Positions 15,638-25,491 of a stretch of DNA of 52,802 bases are shown here, piece by piece (the first letter of the stretch is position 1; every line of letters starts with the position of its first letter). Position numbers and translations under genes: made by a program. Origin of the DNA: Lachnospiraceae bacterium (GTDB lineage: Bacteria; Bacillota; Clostridia; Lachnospirales; Lachnospiraceae); contig CAJTDL010000030.1 in assembly GCA_910575035.1 (NCBI GenBank), positions 1 through 52,802 of the forward strand, read 5' to 3'. The notes beneath the pieces were generated by a model. The model did not search any database. It was not told the DNA's origin and saw only the letters and a program-made list of their open reading frames with translations.

Positions 15638-15668
15638 AGTTTTTTGGTACAGGCTTCAAGTGTTTTGC

Positions 15669-16076
15669 TTATTTTTGGGCTTCAGGAGCGGAAACTGCCT
15701 CAGCCACCACATCTGCCATAGGCACGATGCATTCTGTTACCACTCCCCTAACATTAAATTCCATTACACCTAAAGGCTCATGGTGGATCAGGGAGAAGGA
15801 TTTTCCTTCTGCCATTTCTATTTCCACAGGAAAATCCAGGCGTCCTGTGATGGTGGCCACATCTTCTGGGGTTACGTTCCCATCCAGGGCGGTGATGCGG
15901 ATTTCCACATCTTTGCCGTCAATGACCAGTGTGACCTGGATTTTGACGCCTTCTTTATTTACCAGGTTGGCAGCCAGGGTGCAGATATCTCCCTTCATGC
16001 CCCCGGCGAATTTCCAGCCAGTGAGTATCCTTAATTGTTCCATAATGGTTCCAGCCGTCTTAATGATCTGTTTCAT
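15669..16076 (-). CDS. Conserved-looking hypothetical protein
   Basis: A 135-residue soluble protein beginning MKQIIKTAGTIMEQLRILTG, with no signal peptide or membrane segment. The middle is rich in beta-strand-like alternation (GVKIQVTLVIDGKDVEIRIT) and reads like a small beta-sheet domain; the end is acidic with Ala/Val (MADVVAEAVSAPEAQK). I do not recognise a family. AAAGGA lies about 5 bases before the ATG. It lies between a fragment graveyard and the two-component genes and seems intact. Confidence 0.6.
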   Translation of the reverse strand: MKQIIKTAGTIMEQLRILTGWKFAGGMKGDICTLAANLVNKEGVKIQVTLVIDGKDVEIRITALDGNVTPEDVATITGRLDFPVEIEMAEGKSFSLIHHEPLGVMEFNVRGVVTECIVPMADVVAEAVSAPEAQK

Positions 16077-16240
16077 GGTTTTATCCTTTCTATCTTATGA
16101 TGTGAGCAGCCCAAAGGCATAAGTGTCATTCTGAATGAAATCATGGCGTCAGTCTTTTTTGCCGCACCTAAGATAGTATATCGTATTTTAGGGGAATTGT
16201 AAAATGGAAAATGGGTAAATTGCATTAGTTCATGTAAAAG

Positions 16241-17566
16241 CTAAAGCATGGTTGGGCGGAGGGGCAGGCGTATCGTAAAGGTGCTGCCGCCTCCTGGGGT
16301 GTCGCTGGCCCAAATCCTGCCATTATGGGCATGGCAGATTTCCTTTGCAATGGAAAGCCCTAAGCCATAGTGTTCTTTTTGGCTGCGGGAGGAATCCATG
16401 CGGTAGAATTTATCAAAGATTTTTTCTTTTTCCCTATCAGGGATCCCAATTCCGGTATCTATGACCTGTATGCAGCATTTCCCACGCTGGCGTAAGAGCC
16501 TTAGGGTTACTTTTTGCCCGGCAGGCGTATAGGAGAGGGCATTGTCTAGTAAGATGGCCACGGCCTGTTCAATCCTTTGGGGGTCGCAAAGGCAGATTGG
16601 CTCTTGTTTTGGCTGCCCCTGGGAGCATATAGGGATGAGGGTAAGGGAAATCTGCTTTTCAGCTGCAATCGGGGCATGCTTTTCATAGGCAGACTGCAGT
16701 AAATCTGCCAGGTTGGCAGGCTGGAATTGGAAATGCAGGGCAGCCTGTTCTGCTTTGGCCAAACACAGTAGATCCTGGATGAGCCGCTCCATACGGGACA
16801 TTTCTGTATCCATTAGGGTAAAAATACGTGCTGTTTTATCGGAACCTGCCAGGGATGGGTTCTGCTGCGTGAGGATGGACAGCCCTGTTTTAAAGACTGC
16901 CAGCGGGGAGCGCAGCTCGTGGGAGGCAAAGGCGATGAAACGTTTTTGCTTTTCATCATTTTGGATCAGAGGCTGCAGCACGCGGGAGGTAAATAGGTGG
17001 GAAAAAAGATACAATGCCAACAGTGACGCCAGCCAGATGAAAAGGAATAACATGCGCTGGAGGCGGACATTTTGGCGGAAAGGCGCCAGGCTGTACAGGA
17101 AGGCCGCGTCAATCTTGTGCTCCTTCTCAAAGAAACGGGCATTCATTACCAGATAATCCTCCGCTCCGTTGGAGTATTCAAAAAATTCCTGCTTTATTTT
17201 GGCAGAGACCATTCTGGTGTTGGGAAGCTTTTGGGCATTTGGGGAGGCTTTTTTTATTTCCTGGATCAGGGACTGCTGCTCTGGGGACAGAGCCAGGGAG
17301 GTCAGTGTGGAAGGGATGCCGTCTGTTTCGATGGAAAGGGTGTTGGCCTCATTTCCTATATTGCGCTTATACCATTCCATGCTGATATTTTTAGAGGCGT
17401 ACAGGTCAGAAGAAATGGTATTGGCCTGCAGGAAAAAAAGGGCTTTTTCCTGCCCATACATATTTTTTTCAGAGACATGCAGGCAGCATAATACAATGGC
17501 CAGCACAATCCATGCCATGGTGAGGCAGCAGATGGCTGACAGTTTTCGGTGGGCTTTTCGGAACAT
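16241..17566 (-). CDS. Sensor histidine kinase (OmpR-partner type)
   Basis: A 441-residue membrane kinase. Two membrane segments (about 12-30 and 172-192) bracket an extracellular sensor of about 140 residues. The H-box FASHELRSPLAVF puts the phospho-acceptor at His216. N box LLDNALSY, G1 DTGIGIP and G2 GLGLSIA follow, completing the HATPase domain. GGAG lies 8 bases before the ATG. It is the distal gene of a minus-strand unit: ABC genes, response regulator, kinase. The signal is unknown; the neighbouring transporter suggests envelope or peptide-antibiotic stress. Confidence 0.9.
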   Translation of the reverse strand: MFRKAHRKLSAICCLTMAWIVLAIVLCCLHVSEKNMYGQEKALFFLQANTISSDLYASKNISMEWYKRNIGNEANTLSIETDGIPSTLTSLALSPEQQSLIQEIKKASPNAQKLPNTRMVSAKIKQEFFEYSNGAEDYLVMNARFFEKEHKIDAAFLYSLAPFRQNVRLQRMLFLFIWLASLLALYLFSHLFTSRVLQPLIQNDEKQKRFIAFASHELRSPLAVFKTGLSILTQQNPSLAGSDKTARIFTLMDTEMSRMERLIQDLLCLAKAEQAALHFQFQPANLADLLQSAYEKHAPIAAEKQISLTLIPICSQGQPKQEPICLCDPQRIEQAVAILLDNALSYTPAGQKVTLRLLRQRGKCCIQVIDTGIGIPDREKEKIFDKFYRMDSSRSQKEHYGLGLSIAKEICHAHNGRIWASDTPGGGSTFTIRLPLRPTML

Positions 17567-17690
17567 CTTAATTTCTCCAATATCTAATATATTTCTGGTG
17601 TTTGCCAGCGTAGGATGCAGACTGTGGCAAAAAATATGTTTCTTACCGTTTGTTTGCCAGCATAGAAAGCGCAGCTGCTGTGGCGAGCGG

Positions 17691-18365
17691 TTATTTTGTG
17701 GTCAGGCAGTAGCCCTGGCGGTGGATGGTTTTGATTTGGACATTTGTGGGTAAGGCGCTTAGCTTCTTGCGCAGCAAATAGATGTAATTGTCCAGGTTAC
17801 CATCCTCGATTTCTGCATCTGGGCCCCATACATTTCCAATAATTTGCATCCGGGTCAGGGTTTGGCCAGGGTTTCGGAAAAAGTAGGAAAGCAGGCCGGC
17901 TTCCTTTGGAGGCAAAAGGAGGGTGCGGTCTTTGTGGATTAATTTGGATTCTTTTTCGGAAAAGCACAGGTCTTCAAATTGGAGCAGGAAAGGGTTGGAG
18001 TAATCCAATGTCCTGCGCATGACGCTGCGGATCCGCGCAAACAATTCCCCCAGGTCAAAGGGCTTTACTAGATAGTCGTCAGCGCCTAAGTCCAAACCGC
18101 TGATTTTTTCTATGGGGTCTCCCAGGGCAGTGATAAATATAACAGGGGTCATTACGTTGCTTTGGCGCATGCGCTTTAAAATGTTCTCGCCAGGAAGGCC
18201 AGGGAGCATACGGTCCAACAGGATTATGTCATGGAGGGCTTGCAGCGCTAAGAGCAGGCCCTCTGAGCCATCGTGGCAGATGTCAATGGCAAAGCCCTCT
18301 GCCTCCAGGGCGTAGGACATAAGCTCTGCCAGGCTGGCGTCGTCTTCAATGATCAGAATTCTCAT
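17691..18365 (-). CDS. OmpR-family response regulator
   Basis: A 224-residue regulator. The receiver begins MRILIIEDD with D8/D9, phospho-acceptor D51 in IILLDRMLPG and Lys in YLVKPFD. The C-terminal winged helix has LLLPPKEAGLLSYFFRNPGQ and LDNYIYLLRKKL. I start at ATG 18365 with GGAG about 9 bases upstream; the longer frame to 18419 has no support. It should act with the kinase 124 bases downstream. Confidence 0.92.
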   Translation of the reverse strand: MRILIIEDDASLAELMSYALEAEGFAIDICHDGSEGLLLALQALHDIILLDRMLPGLPGENILKRMRQSNVMTPVIFITALGDPIEKISGLDLGADDYLVKPFDLGELFARIRSVMRRTLDYSNPFLLQFEDLCFSEKESKLIHKDRTLLLPPKEAGLLSYFFRNPGQTLTRMQIIGNVWGPDAEIEDGNLDNYIYLLRKKLSALPTNVQIKTIHRQGYCLTTK

Positions 18366-18437
18366 GGTGGGTGGCTCCTTTCTGCTTTTTGGAACTTTGT
18401 AAAGAATAGTATAACACAAAAGTTCTCTAAAAGTCCT

Positions 18438-19094
18438 CTAGAAAGCGCATTCCAGGGCAGGGAAACAGCCTTGTTGTTTCATAAGGTATACCTCATCGCA
18501 CAACCGTTCAATGTCTTCCCTGTTGTGGCTTGCAAGCAGGATGGTTTTTCCTTCTGCTTTTAAGCCCAATAAAATTTCCCGCACATCTTCCACGCCCTGT
18601 CCGTCCAGGCCGTTCATGGGTTCATCCAGAATCAGGATATCCGGGTTTTCCATAATTGCCTGCGCTATGCCAAGCCGCTGGCGCATTTCCAAGGAATATT
18701 TGCCCACTTTCTTGCGGCTGCCTGGTTCCAGCCCGACACGGGCCATGCTCTCTTGTATTTCCTTTTTGCCAATGGATTTTTTGATGCCAGCAAGGTACTC
18801 CAGGTTTTTGTATCCGTTGAACCTGCTGAGGAAGCCAGGCGTTTCAATGATAATCCCGATATTGTCTGCAAAGTCCATATCCTTGCCGATTTCTTTTCCA
18901 TGCACCAGGACTTTGCCGCTGGTTGGCCTCAGGAAGCCAATGATTAACTTAAATAAAACGGTTTTCCCAGAACCGTTCCGTCCAATAAAGCCATAAATTT
19001 TCCCTTTTTCAAACTCAATGGAAATATTTTCAAGAGCGGTGTCTGCCCCGAATTTTTTCGTTACGTGTTCAAGTTTTATTATACTTTCCATCAT
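18438..19094 (-). CDS. ABC transporter ATP-binding protein
   Basis: A 218-residue ATPase with Walker A GRNGSGKT, Q-loop region DNIGIIIETPGF, a weakened signature YSLEMRQRLGIAQA in place of LSGGQ, Walker B DILILDEPMNGLD and H-loop ASHN. It resembles the ATPases of bacitracin/lantibiotic-type exporters (BcrA-like). The partner permease upstream is frameshifted, so the transporter may be inactive. The gene lies 73 bases before the OmpR regulator on the same strand. Confidence 0.88.
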   Translation of the reverse strand: MMESIIKLEHVTKKFGADTALENISIEFEKGKIYGFIGRNGSGKTVLFKLIIGFLRPTSGKVLVHGKEIGKDMDFADNIGIIIETPGFLSRFNGYKNLEYLAGIKKSIGKKEIQESMARVGLEPGSRKKVGKYSLEMRQRLGIAQAIMENPDILILDEPMNGLDGQGVEDVREILLGLKAEGKTILLASHNREDIERLCDEVYLMKQQGCFPALECAF

Positions 19095-19187
19095 CCTGCC
19101 TATTTTATTCCTTTCTGTTTTTATCAGGGCAGGGGACTGGCTCCCTGCCCCTGTTTTTTTAAAATTGCCGTTTGGGTTCAGGCATTC

Positions 19188-20374
19188 TTATTCTGGGTTT
19201 CGGTTTTTTGGCGCCCCGTCCCTTTTTAAGAACCAGCGTCCCGCCTGGTAACACACGGCAATGCAAATCATTTGTATTGCCATAATGCACAGGATGGAAA
19301 ATCCGTACAAGGGGTCGTATAAATAGCTTTGGGCATACATCCCCCATGTCCCGAACATCCAATGGGCGGTTTCCTTATGGCGGTATCTATATAAAAAGGT
19401 CATGCCTTCGAAAAGCAAAATAGCAGATGGTATGGCTTTTTTCATTCCAGCGGCCTCCAAAAAGAGGAACAGCGCTAAAAATACCATGGCGTGGGAAGCC
19501 CACAAAAGGAAGATGAAAAACCGTTCCTTCAGGCTGGCAGGCAAATGCTGTGGCGCAAGCAGGTTTGCCATTTCAGCCAGGGTCAGTAAAATCATGGATA
19601 TCAGGCCGCCAATAGCCATATTTTTAAAGTAATAATCCTTCCACCAGTTTTCTATTTTCCCATACCGTACTAGGACAAAATGCCTGTTTTTTGCTCCATC
19701 CCCAAATAAGCCCCTGCTGCCAGCAGGTAAATCCCAACAGGCAAAAGCCAGCGCCCCAGGGGAAGCAGCGGAAGCAAATCCATCCCGTCTATAGGGATGC
19801 CTGCAAAAAAGTGAAAGAGAATATCCATTTTAATCGATGCCCCCCCTCCGCTGTATTCTGAAAGTCCACACGCCCCACTGCCCATAGGGAGGCCGCAGCC
19901 AGAAGCAGCAGGATCCCCAAAAACAGCAAAGCCGTTTTCCATTGGCCGCCCGCACCGTCAATGGAATGCCCAGGCATTGCTTTGGCCAACAGGGAAAGGT
20001 GGGCTAGCCCATCCTGCTGCAGCAGATATCCAGACAATTGCAGGCCGAATACAGCCAGTATGCCATATATTTCTTTCACGGCTGCCCCGGTACAGAGCCA
20101 GATAAGTGTTTCCCTTTAGGAAGGGGGCGTCCGCCACAACCAAAAGCCAGCCAAGGGACAAAAACAGCATAGTTTTATTATGGTGCTCGACTACAATAAA
20201 AGATTCCAGGATATTTACCGGTTCTCCTGTATCCCATACAAACTGCAGGAAGAAATGCATCCAGTATCCAAACAATGCCATCCCTAAAATAAATCCCATG
20301 ATAACACGTTTATCCCAGCATTCTGCCCAAAAAGCATGTTTTGCTATGCGAATAGGCTGCATGGCCTTATCCAT
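19188..20374 (-). pseudogene. ABC-2-type permease, broken by three frameshifts
   Basis: Hydrophobic, membrane-protein-like sequence runs through the whole interval but switches frame. The first part starts MDKAMQPIRIAKHAFWAECW at 20374. A shift near 20080 leads to EIYGILAVFGLQLSGYLLQQ, another at a run of seven G (minus strand, 19842-19850) leads to FHFFAGIPIDGMDLL, and a third near 19690 leads to VRYGKIENWWKDYYF and on to PEPKNRN-like residues at 19188. The pieces together give about 395 residues, consistent with one large or one-and-a-half BcrB-like permeases. At least one shift is in a homopolymer and could be a sequencing error. Confidence 0.6.
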
Positions 20375-20757
20375 TTTGGCACCTCCTTTTCAGCCCTGCC
20401 ATAACAATGGCTGCCGCCGCTGGGGCTTTCCAGGAAGGATTCCAGCCGGTTCATAGTAAGCCCGTCGTTTGCCGTCAATACCATATGGTAGATGTGCTCT
20501 GGGATATATGGTGCGGGCGCTTCAATCCGTACGCCGTTTTCTTCCTTTCCGATCAAACAGCGGATGGGATCTGTATCCCGGCAGATGCCAGAGCCTGGTT
20601 CAGAGGAATTTACAATATCCTCTATTTGGCCTTCCATGGAATCCTTTGCATGGGGGATGCTGCCAGCGGAAGAAATTTCAGGCGCATTTTGGCAGCCAGA
20701 GGCCATGCAGGACAGGAAGGCAGTGATGGTAATTGTTTTCCATAAAAATTTTTTCAT
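20344..20757 (-). CDS. Small lipoprotein, possibly truncated
   Basis: A 137-residue protein with a lipoprotein signal (MKKFLWKTITITAFLSCMAS then GC, Cys at about 22). The mature part includes RCLIGKEENGVRIEAPAPYI and HIYHMVLTANDGLTMNRLES. GGAGG lies 5 bases before ATG 20757. The 3' end overlaps the permease start by 31 bases and the last ~25 residues look like read-through of that ribosome site, so the protein may have been shortened. Probably the first gene of the ABC/two-component unit. Family not recognised. Confidence 0.6.
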   Translation of the reverse strand: MKKFLWKTITITAFLSCMASGCQNAPEISSAGSIPHAKDSMEGQIEDIVNSSEPGSGICRDTDPIRCLIGKEENGVRIEAPAPYIPEHIYHMVLTANDGLTMNRLESFLESPSGGSHCYGRAEKEVPKWIRPCSLFA

Positions 20758-20903
20758 GGCCGCCTCCAAGCTGTATTTTTGTTGCAGGTTAACTATACAA
20801 TGCCAAAGCTGGAAAAAAGGGGAGTTGGCGAAATTAGCCTATTAAAATGGCGGAAATAGGACAGGGAAAGTGAGCCTGCCCAACTTTAGGGAACCTGCGT
20901 TTT

Positions 20904-22193
20904 TTATAATTCGCCCATATATAGCATGGCGTCCGCTTCAAAGTAGCCCGGCCCGTACAGGATATCCAGGTCGCCATGGTATTTTTCCAGGATTGCTTTT
21001 GCATTTTTTATGCCCATTCCGTGATTTTGCCTGTCAGATTTTGTAGTCTGCAGGTTCCCGTTCTTTTGGGATGGGCTTTCATTGGAGCTGTTTTGGATAT
21101 GGAAAAACATGATGCCGCGGTCTGTGGCAATCTCTATTTCAAGCGATTTTTCCTCCGTCTGCAAGGCTGCCTCAATGGCATTGTCTAACAGGTTTCCCAG
21201 GATGATATTCAGGTCGAAGGAGTTTAAATTGAGGTTTTCCGGGATCTGGATATTGGTTTTTACAGTGTGTAAGAGTTCTGTTGCCTTTCGGATCTTATAA
21301 TTCATCAGGCTGTCGATATCCTCGTTCCCGGTCATAACATATTCCGTTGGGTTTACCATAAATTCCTGCATTTTTTCTAAATACGCCTGGGTTTCCTGCT
21401 GGTTCCCATTTTTTACGGCAGCCTGCAGCGCCAGTATATGGTTTTTCATATCGTGCCGCAGGGAGCGTATGCGGCTCTGGGATTCCATGATGATTTCTAA
21501 TTGGTTTTGGTAGAACGCTGTCTGCTGTTTGTAGAGGTCCCGTTCCCGTAAATGGGCGTAGTTTTCTGTGGTTTTATAGTATAAAAAGAACACGCTCAGG
21601 TTCATTGCAAGGATGCAGATGCAGATGGCGGAGGCGATCCTGTTATTTTCCGGTTTGGCATAGGACAGAAAGGACAGTATGGCGATGCTGGCGCTTGGAG
21701 GGAGAAACCAGGTCTGTTCCATGCCAAATAAGCCCTGCTGGAAACCTTTGGAGCCAGAAACATGGTTTATGGCCGCCACGCTGGCTAAGAGCAGCAGGAC
21801 GCTGGCTGCCAACACCAGATAAGGGGGGAATCCTAATTGGTTTTTTTGGAAGGCAAAGGCTGCGGCTAAGGTGCAGGATAAATCTATGCAAAAGAGTGTC
21901 AGTGACGCCCATAGCTTTTTGGGGGGCGTGCCGCTGTAGCAGCAGGCTATGGCGAGAAGGCCAAGGAAGCAGCAGGCCTCATATCCGATGGATACGTTCC
22001 ATAAATAATAGGCCGTAGAGGTGGAGAGATAATAGATCCCATAAACAGCCTTTAAGGCATGTGCTTTCAAGGCGCCTTTCTGTGGGTTTTTTCTTGTCAG
22101 AAGCTGTTCTGCCGCCTGTTTGAGCAGGACAGTCCGTAAAATATGGATGATAAGCTGGGCGATGATTCCATGCCCAAGGTTATAGGTTGCCAT
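20904..22193 (-). CDS. GHKL-type (AgrC-like) sensor histidine kinase
   Basis: A 429-residue kinase with a hydrophobic N-terminal half (about six membrane segments to residue ~210), the AgrC-family H-box SLRHDMKNHILAL (His about 255) and a GHKL ATPase domain with NLLDNAIEA and GMGIKNAKAILEKY. Such kinases usually sense peptides and signal to LytTR regulators. It overlaps the LytTR regulator by 14 bases downstream of it in the same operon. No AgrB/AgrD-type peptide genes are seen nearby. Confidence 0.9.
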   Translation of the reverse strand: MATYNLGHGIIAQLIIHILRTVLLKQAAEQLLTRKNPQKGALKAHALKAVYGIYYLSTSTAYYLWNVSIGYEACCFLGLLAIACCYSGTPPKKLWASLTLFCIDLSCTLAAAFAFQKNQLGFPPYLVLAASVLLLLASVAAINHVSGSKGFQQGLFGMEQTWFLPPSASIAILSFLSYAKPENNRIASAICICILAMNLSVFFLYYKTTENYAHLRERDLYKQQTAFYQNQLEIIMESQSRIRSLRHDMKNHILALQAAVKNGNQQETQAYLEKMQEFMVNPTEYVMTGNEDIDSLMNYKIRKATELLHTVKTNIQIPENLNLNSFDLNIILGNLLDNAIEAALQTEEKSLEIEIATDRGIMFFHIQNSSNESPSQKNGNLQTTKSDRQNHGMGIKNAKAILEKYHGDLDILYGPGYFEADAMLYMGEL

Positions 22194-22906
22194 GCATTCT
22201 CTCTTTTCTATATTGTTTTATCCGGCTGCGGACTTCTTTGCGGCAGGGTTTGCTGATGCTTAATAGCGTCCCGTCTGCCATTTTTACTGTTTCATAGGCA
22301 TATTCGCAGATGTAATCCTGGTTAACAATATGGGACTGATGGATCATAATAAAATATTCCGGGAGCTTCCTGGCAATTTCTTTGAGCTTTCCGTAAAATT
22401 CTTCCCGGCTCTTTGGCGTTATAAGCAGGATTTTTTATCCATGCTTGTAAAATAGGCAATGTCTTTGAAGGGCACACGGAACAGGGAGCCGCCCTTTTGG
22501 TATTCAAAATAAAGGGTTTCCTGGCGGTGGTATTTCAGGCTTTTGGATAAGGTTTCTTTTAATTGCAGCCCAGTGATGGGCTTGATTAAAAAATCAAAGG
22601 GCTGAATTTGGAAAAGCTGCATGGCATAGGCCTGTTTGGAGGAGATATATACGATGTGGGTCTGTATGTTTTCCAAGTCATTGCGGATGAATTTCCCAAC
22701 TTCAATGCCATCGCTTTGAACCAGCTCAATATCTAAAAAAGAAGGTCCAGGCGTATGCCCTTGTTCAGGTCATTTTGGATGCTTTCCCCAGAATACCATA
22801 CTTCTATTTCAGCGTTTATGGTGAGGCCTTTGGAAATATGGCAAAGCTGCGTTTCCAATTCAGAACATATAAATTTGTCATCGCCGCAGATTCCAATTTT
22901 GTACAT
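22180..22906 (-). pseudogene. LytTR-type (AgrA-like) response regulator, two frameshifts
   Basis: From ATG 22906 the receiver reads MYKIGICGDDKFICSELETQ. At 22735-22740 a run of six T (minus strand) should be seven to read LLFLDIELVQSDGIEVG; as written it gives a stop. The middle part continues with HIVYISSKQAYAMQLFQIQ. A second shift, in a run of six A near 22434, separates AYFTSMDKK from LLITPKSREEFYGKLKEIAR and the LytTR end (SRIKQYRKER). Both shifts are single-base losses in homopolymers, so true pseudogene and sequencing error are both possible. The rest of the gene is well preserved. Confidence 0.78.
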
Positions 22907-23095
22907 AGCGTTTTCTCTTGTGGATATGCCCGCTGTCTAAGGGCGTTTTATTTATTTTAGGCGCGCTGAGGGACGGTGTCAAGGGTTAAAGTTTCCTGGG
23001 GCGGTTTTAGAGGAATTTTAGAGGACTTTCAGGAAGGGCGTATGATAAGATAAGGGTGTTTCAGGAAGAAAAAACTTAGTAAAGGAGTGTTGGAT

Positions 23096-25462
23096 TTGAA
23101 AAAGAAATTGACATGTGTATTATCGGTAATTTTGGCGCTTACGGTAATTTTGCCTGCCTGCAGCCTCCCCGGGCGAGGAGGGCAAAATGGCGGCAGTATT
23201 GAAAAAGGCGGGCAGGATGCCGCCAACAGGCAGGCAGCAGAAGCAAAAGGCCAGGACGCAAAAACCCAGGCAAAGGGCAGGTATAGGGAAGAAAAAATAT
23301 CCTTTCCCATGCCGGTGGAAACTATTTTTTCGATTTCCCATGAAGGGGAAAAGGTCCAAATTTTGGCAGAGGATGAGCCAGGCACTTTTTTTCTTTTGGA
23401 AAGTGCGGATGGGGGAACCGGCTGGCGGCAGGAGGAGCTTCCAGCGGATTGGCTGCCCCCGGATTACAGGGTGGCCTCAGCTTGCCTGGGGGCGGAGGGA
23501 AGCATTTTTGTGGCGGCAGGAAAAATGTCGGAGGATCCCATGGATGAGAAGCATACGGTGGGGGAATATTCTTATTATCAGCTGAAGGGGCAGGGGGCTT
23601 CGGCGCAGGAAGGGGCAGGGCGCGATGGAGCAGGGGCAGAAATAAGCCAATATCAGGCAAGCCCTTTGAACCTGGAAATACCAGAGACAAAGGAGGCGTA
23701 TGATGAATATGGGATAAGGGATCTGGCGGCATCTTCGGAGGGGAAATTGTATGGGATGCTAAGCGCCCGGAAGGGGGATAGTTCGGAGTGCACGGCCTTA
23801 TGTTTTGATTTGGAGAAGGAAGGGGCAGCGGCTTGGTATGTGGAAACGGATATGGGAAGTATTTCCCTGTTTGGGGACAGGCTTTATCTAAACGGGCATG
23901 GGAATGGTGTAAAGGAGCTGGACGCATCATCTGGGGAGAAGGGAAAGGACCTCCCAATCGCATCCCGGGACTTTTGGCATATGGATATGCTGCAGGGCGA
24001 GAAGCTGTTTTATTGCAATGAGTCAGGGATTTATGGCGCAGATGTGGATCTTACGTTTACAGAGCTTTTGGTAGATGGGGCGCTGAGCAGCTTTTCAGAT
24101 ATCAGCTATGGCATAGAGAAGTTCTGTAGTGTGAGTGAGGATGTATTTTTGGTATTTTTGGAGGATAATAAGGGGAAAATTGAAGGATTCCGTTATGAGT
24201 ATGACCCAGAATTGCTTACGCAGCCAGAAAAGGAGCTGAAGGTGTATTCACTCAAGGATAGCAATATGGCAAGAAAACTGGTGGCGGATTTCCAGGCAGC
24301 CCATCCAGAGGCTTACATAAAGTATGAGGTCGGGATGAAAGAGGCGGGGATCAAGGAGGCGGATGCCATCAATGTCTTAAATACGGAAATTGCGGCAGGG
24401 AGCGGGCCGGATGTTTTGGTCTTAGATGGGCTTCCCTGGGAATCTTATGGGGAGAAGGGGCTTTTGGCAGATATGGCACAGGAGCTGGAAGGAGAGCTGA
24501 AGGAAGGAAAGGTGTTTGCATCTGTGTTCTCTGCGTACCAGAAAGGGGATGCGCAGTATGTGGTTCCTATTTCCTTTTCTATCCCGGTGGTTGTGGGGGA
24601 ACGGTCTGTGGTGTCGCAGATTAATTCTTTGGGGGATGTAAAAGAGGCTGTAGCGAAGCCGGAAGGCAAGAGCCTGGCAATCCAGGGTTTCCTGCCTTTT
24701 GTGATAAGTGTTTTCTGGCAGGAAATAGAACAGGAGGACGGCTCTATTTCAAAGGAAGGGTTAAAAAAGCTGTTAGAAACGGGGAAGGAAATCTGCGATG
24801 CGGTAAAGGAAAAGGGAGGGGATGGGAGTTATTTCTTTGATGAATGGGGGGATTGGACAGATGAGGAAGGGAATGTCCATAATGGGGAGGCGGATATTTC
24901 TGTGCCTGTTTGGGATGTGCTGTATGGCAATACAGGGATGGGATTAGGCGGCCTGGGCACAATCCGGGATTTTACGGCGATTTCAGACAATGTCCCAGGG
25001 CAGGATTTAGGTTACCAGGTAATAGGGGATGGGGTGTTCCATGCCTTAGAGGCAGGGGTGAACCAGCAGTCTGGGCAGTTGGAGCTGGCAAAGGAGTTTT
25101 TGCGGTTTGCCATTAGTGAGGAAGAACAGAGGGCGGTATGCGGGGAGATGCATTTCCCGAATGAGAAGTTTCCAGTGAACCAGGCGGTTTGGGAGGAAAT
25201 GATAAAAGAGCCGCCAGAAAGTGAGTTGGAGGAATACGGGGATATTTTTGTGAGATTAGGAGGGGAATTTGCGTGGCCTGGGAAAGAGGCTATTGAAAAA
25301 CTGCAGGAGGAAATAGAAGGCGCAGTAAGCCCTGCCATGGAAGACCGTGTTATGAGCCAGATGGTGCTGGAAGGGGCAAAAGGGTATTTTGACGGAGAAA
25401 AAGGGGTGGATGCGGCTGTTAATGAGATTGTGCAGAAAGTGGAGGTGTATCTGGCGGAGTAG
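23096..25462 (+). CDS. Extracellular solute-binding lipoprotein with extra N-terminal domain
   Basis: A 788-residue lipoprotein. The signal ends LTVILPAC (lipid Cys at about 22). Residues about 60-375 form a separate beta-rich domain with repeated strand patterns (FFLLESADGG, GSIFVAAGKM, LYLNGHGNGV, LFYCNESGIYG) that looks like a beta-propeller. From about 380 (ELKVYSLKDSN) a family-1 sugar-binding fold follows with AGSGPDVLVLDGLPWESY. I chose TTG 23096 because AAAGGAG lies 8 bases upstream; the GTG at 23087 overlaps it. Two CUT1 permeases follow, so it is their binding protein. The ligand is unknown and no ATPase is encoded in the operon. Confidence 0.85.
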   Translation: MKKKLTCVLSVILALTVILPACSLPGRGGQNGGSIEKGGQDAANRQAAEAKGQDAKTQAKGRYREEKISFPMPVETIFSISHEGEKVQILAEDEPGTFFLLESADGGTGWRQEELPADWLPPDYRVASACLGAEGSIFVAAGKMSEDPMDEKHTVGEYSYYQLKGQGASAQEGAGRDGAGAEISQYQASPLNLEIPETKEAYDEYGIRDLAASSEGKLYGMLSARKGDSSECTALCFDLEKEGAAAWYVETDMGSISLFGDRLYLNGHGNGVKELDASSGEKGKDLPIASRDFWHMDMLQGEKLFYCNESGIYGADVDLTFTELLVDGALSSFSDISYGIEKFCSVSEDVFLVFLEDNKGKIEGFRYEYDPELLTQPEKELKVYSLKDSNMARKLVADFQAAHPEAYIKYEVGMKEAGIKEADAINVLNTEIAAGSGPDVLVLDGLPWESYGEKGLLADMAQELEGELKEGKVFASVFSAYQKGDAQYVVPISFSIPVVVGERSVVSQINSLGDVKEAVAKPEGKSLAIQGFLPFVISVFWQEIEQEDGSISKEGLKKLLETGKEICDAVKEKGGDGSYFFDEWGDWTDEEGNVHNGEADISVPVWDVLYGNTGMGLGGLGTIRDFTAISDNVPGQDLGYQVIGDGVFHALEAGVNQQSGQLELAKEFLRFAISEEEQRAVCGEMHFPNEKFPVNQAVWEEMIKEPPESELEEYGDIFVRLGGEFAWPGKEAIEKLQEEIEGAVSPAMEDRVMSQMVLEGAKGYFDGEKGVDAAVNEIVQKVEVYLAE

Positions 25463-25491
25463 GAGGACAGAAAGGAGCCATATTAGATTGT

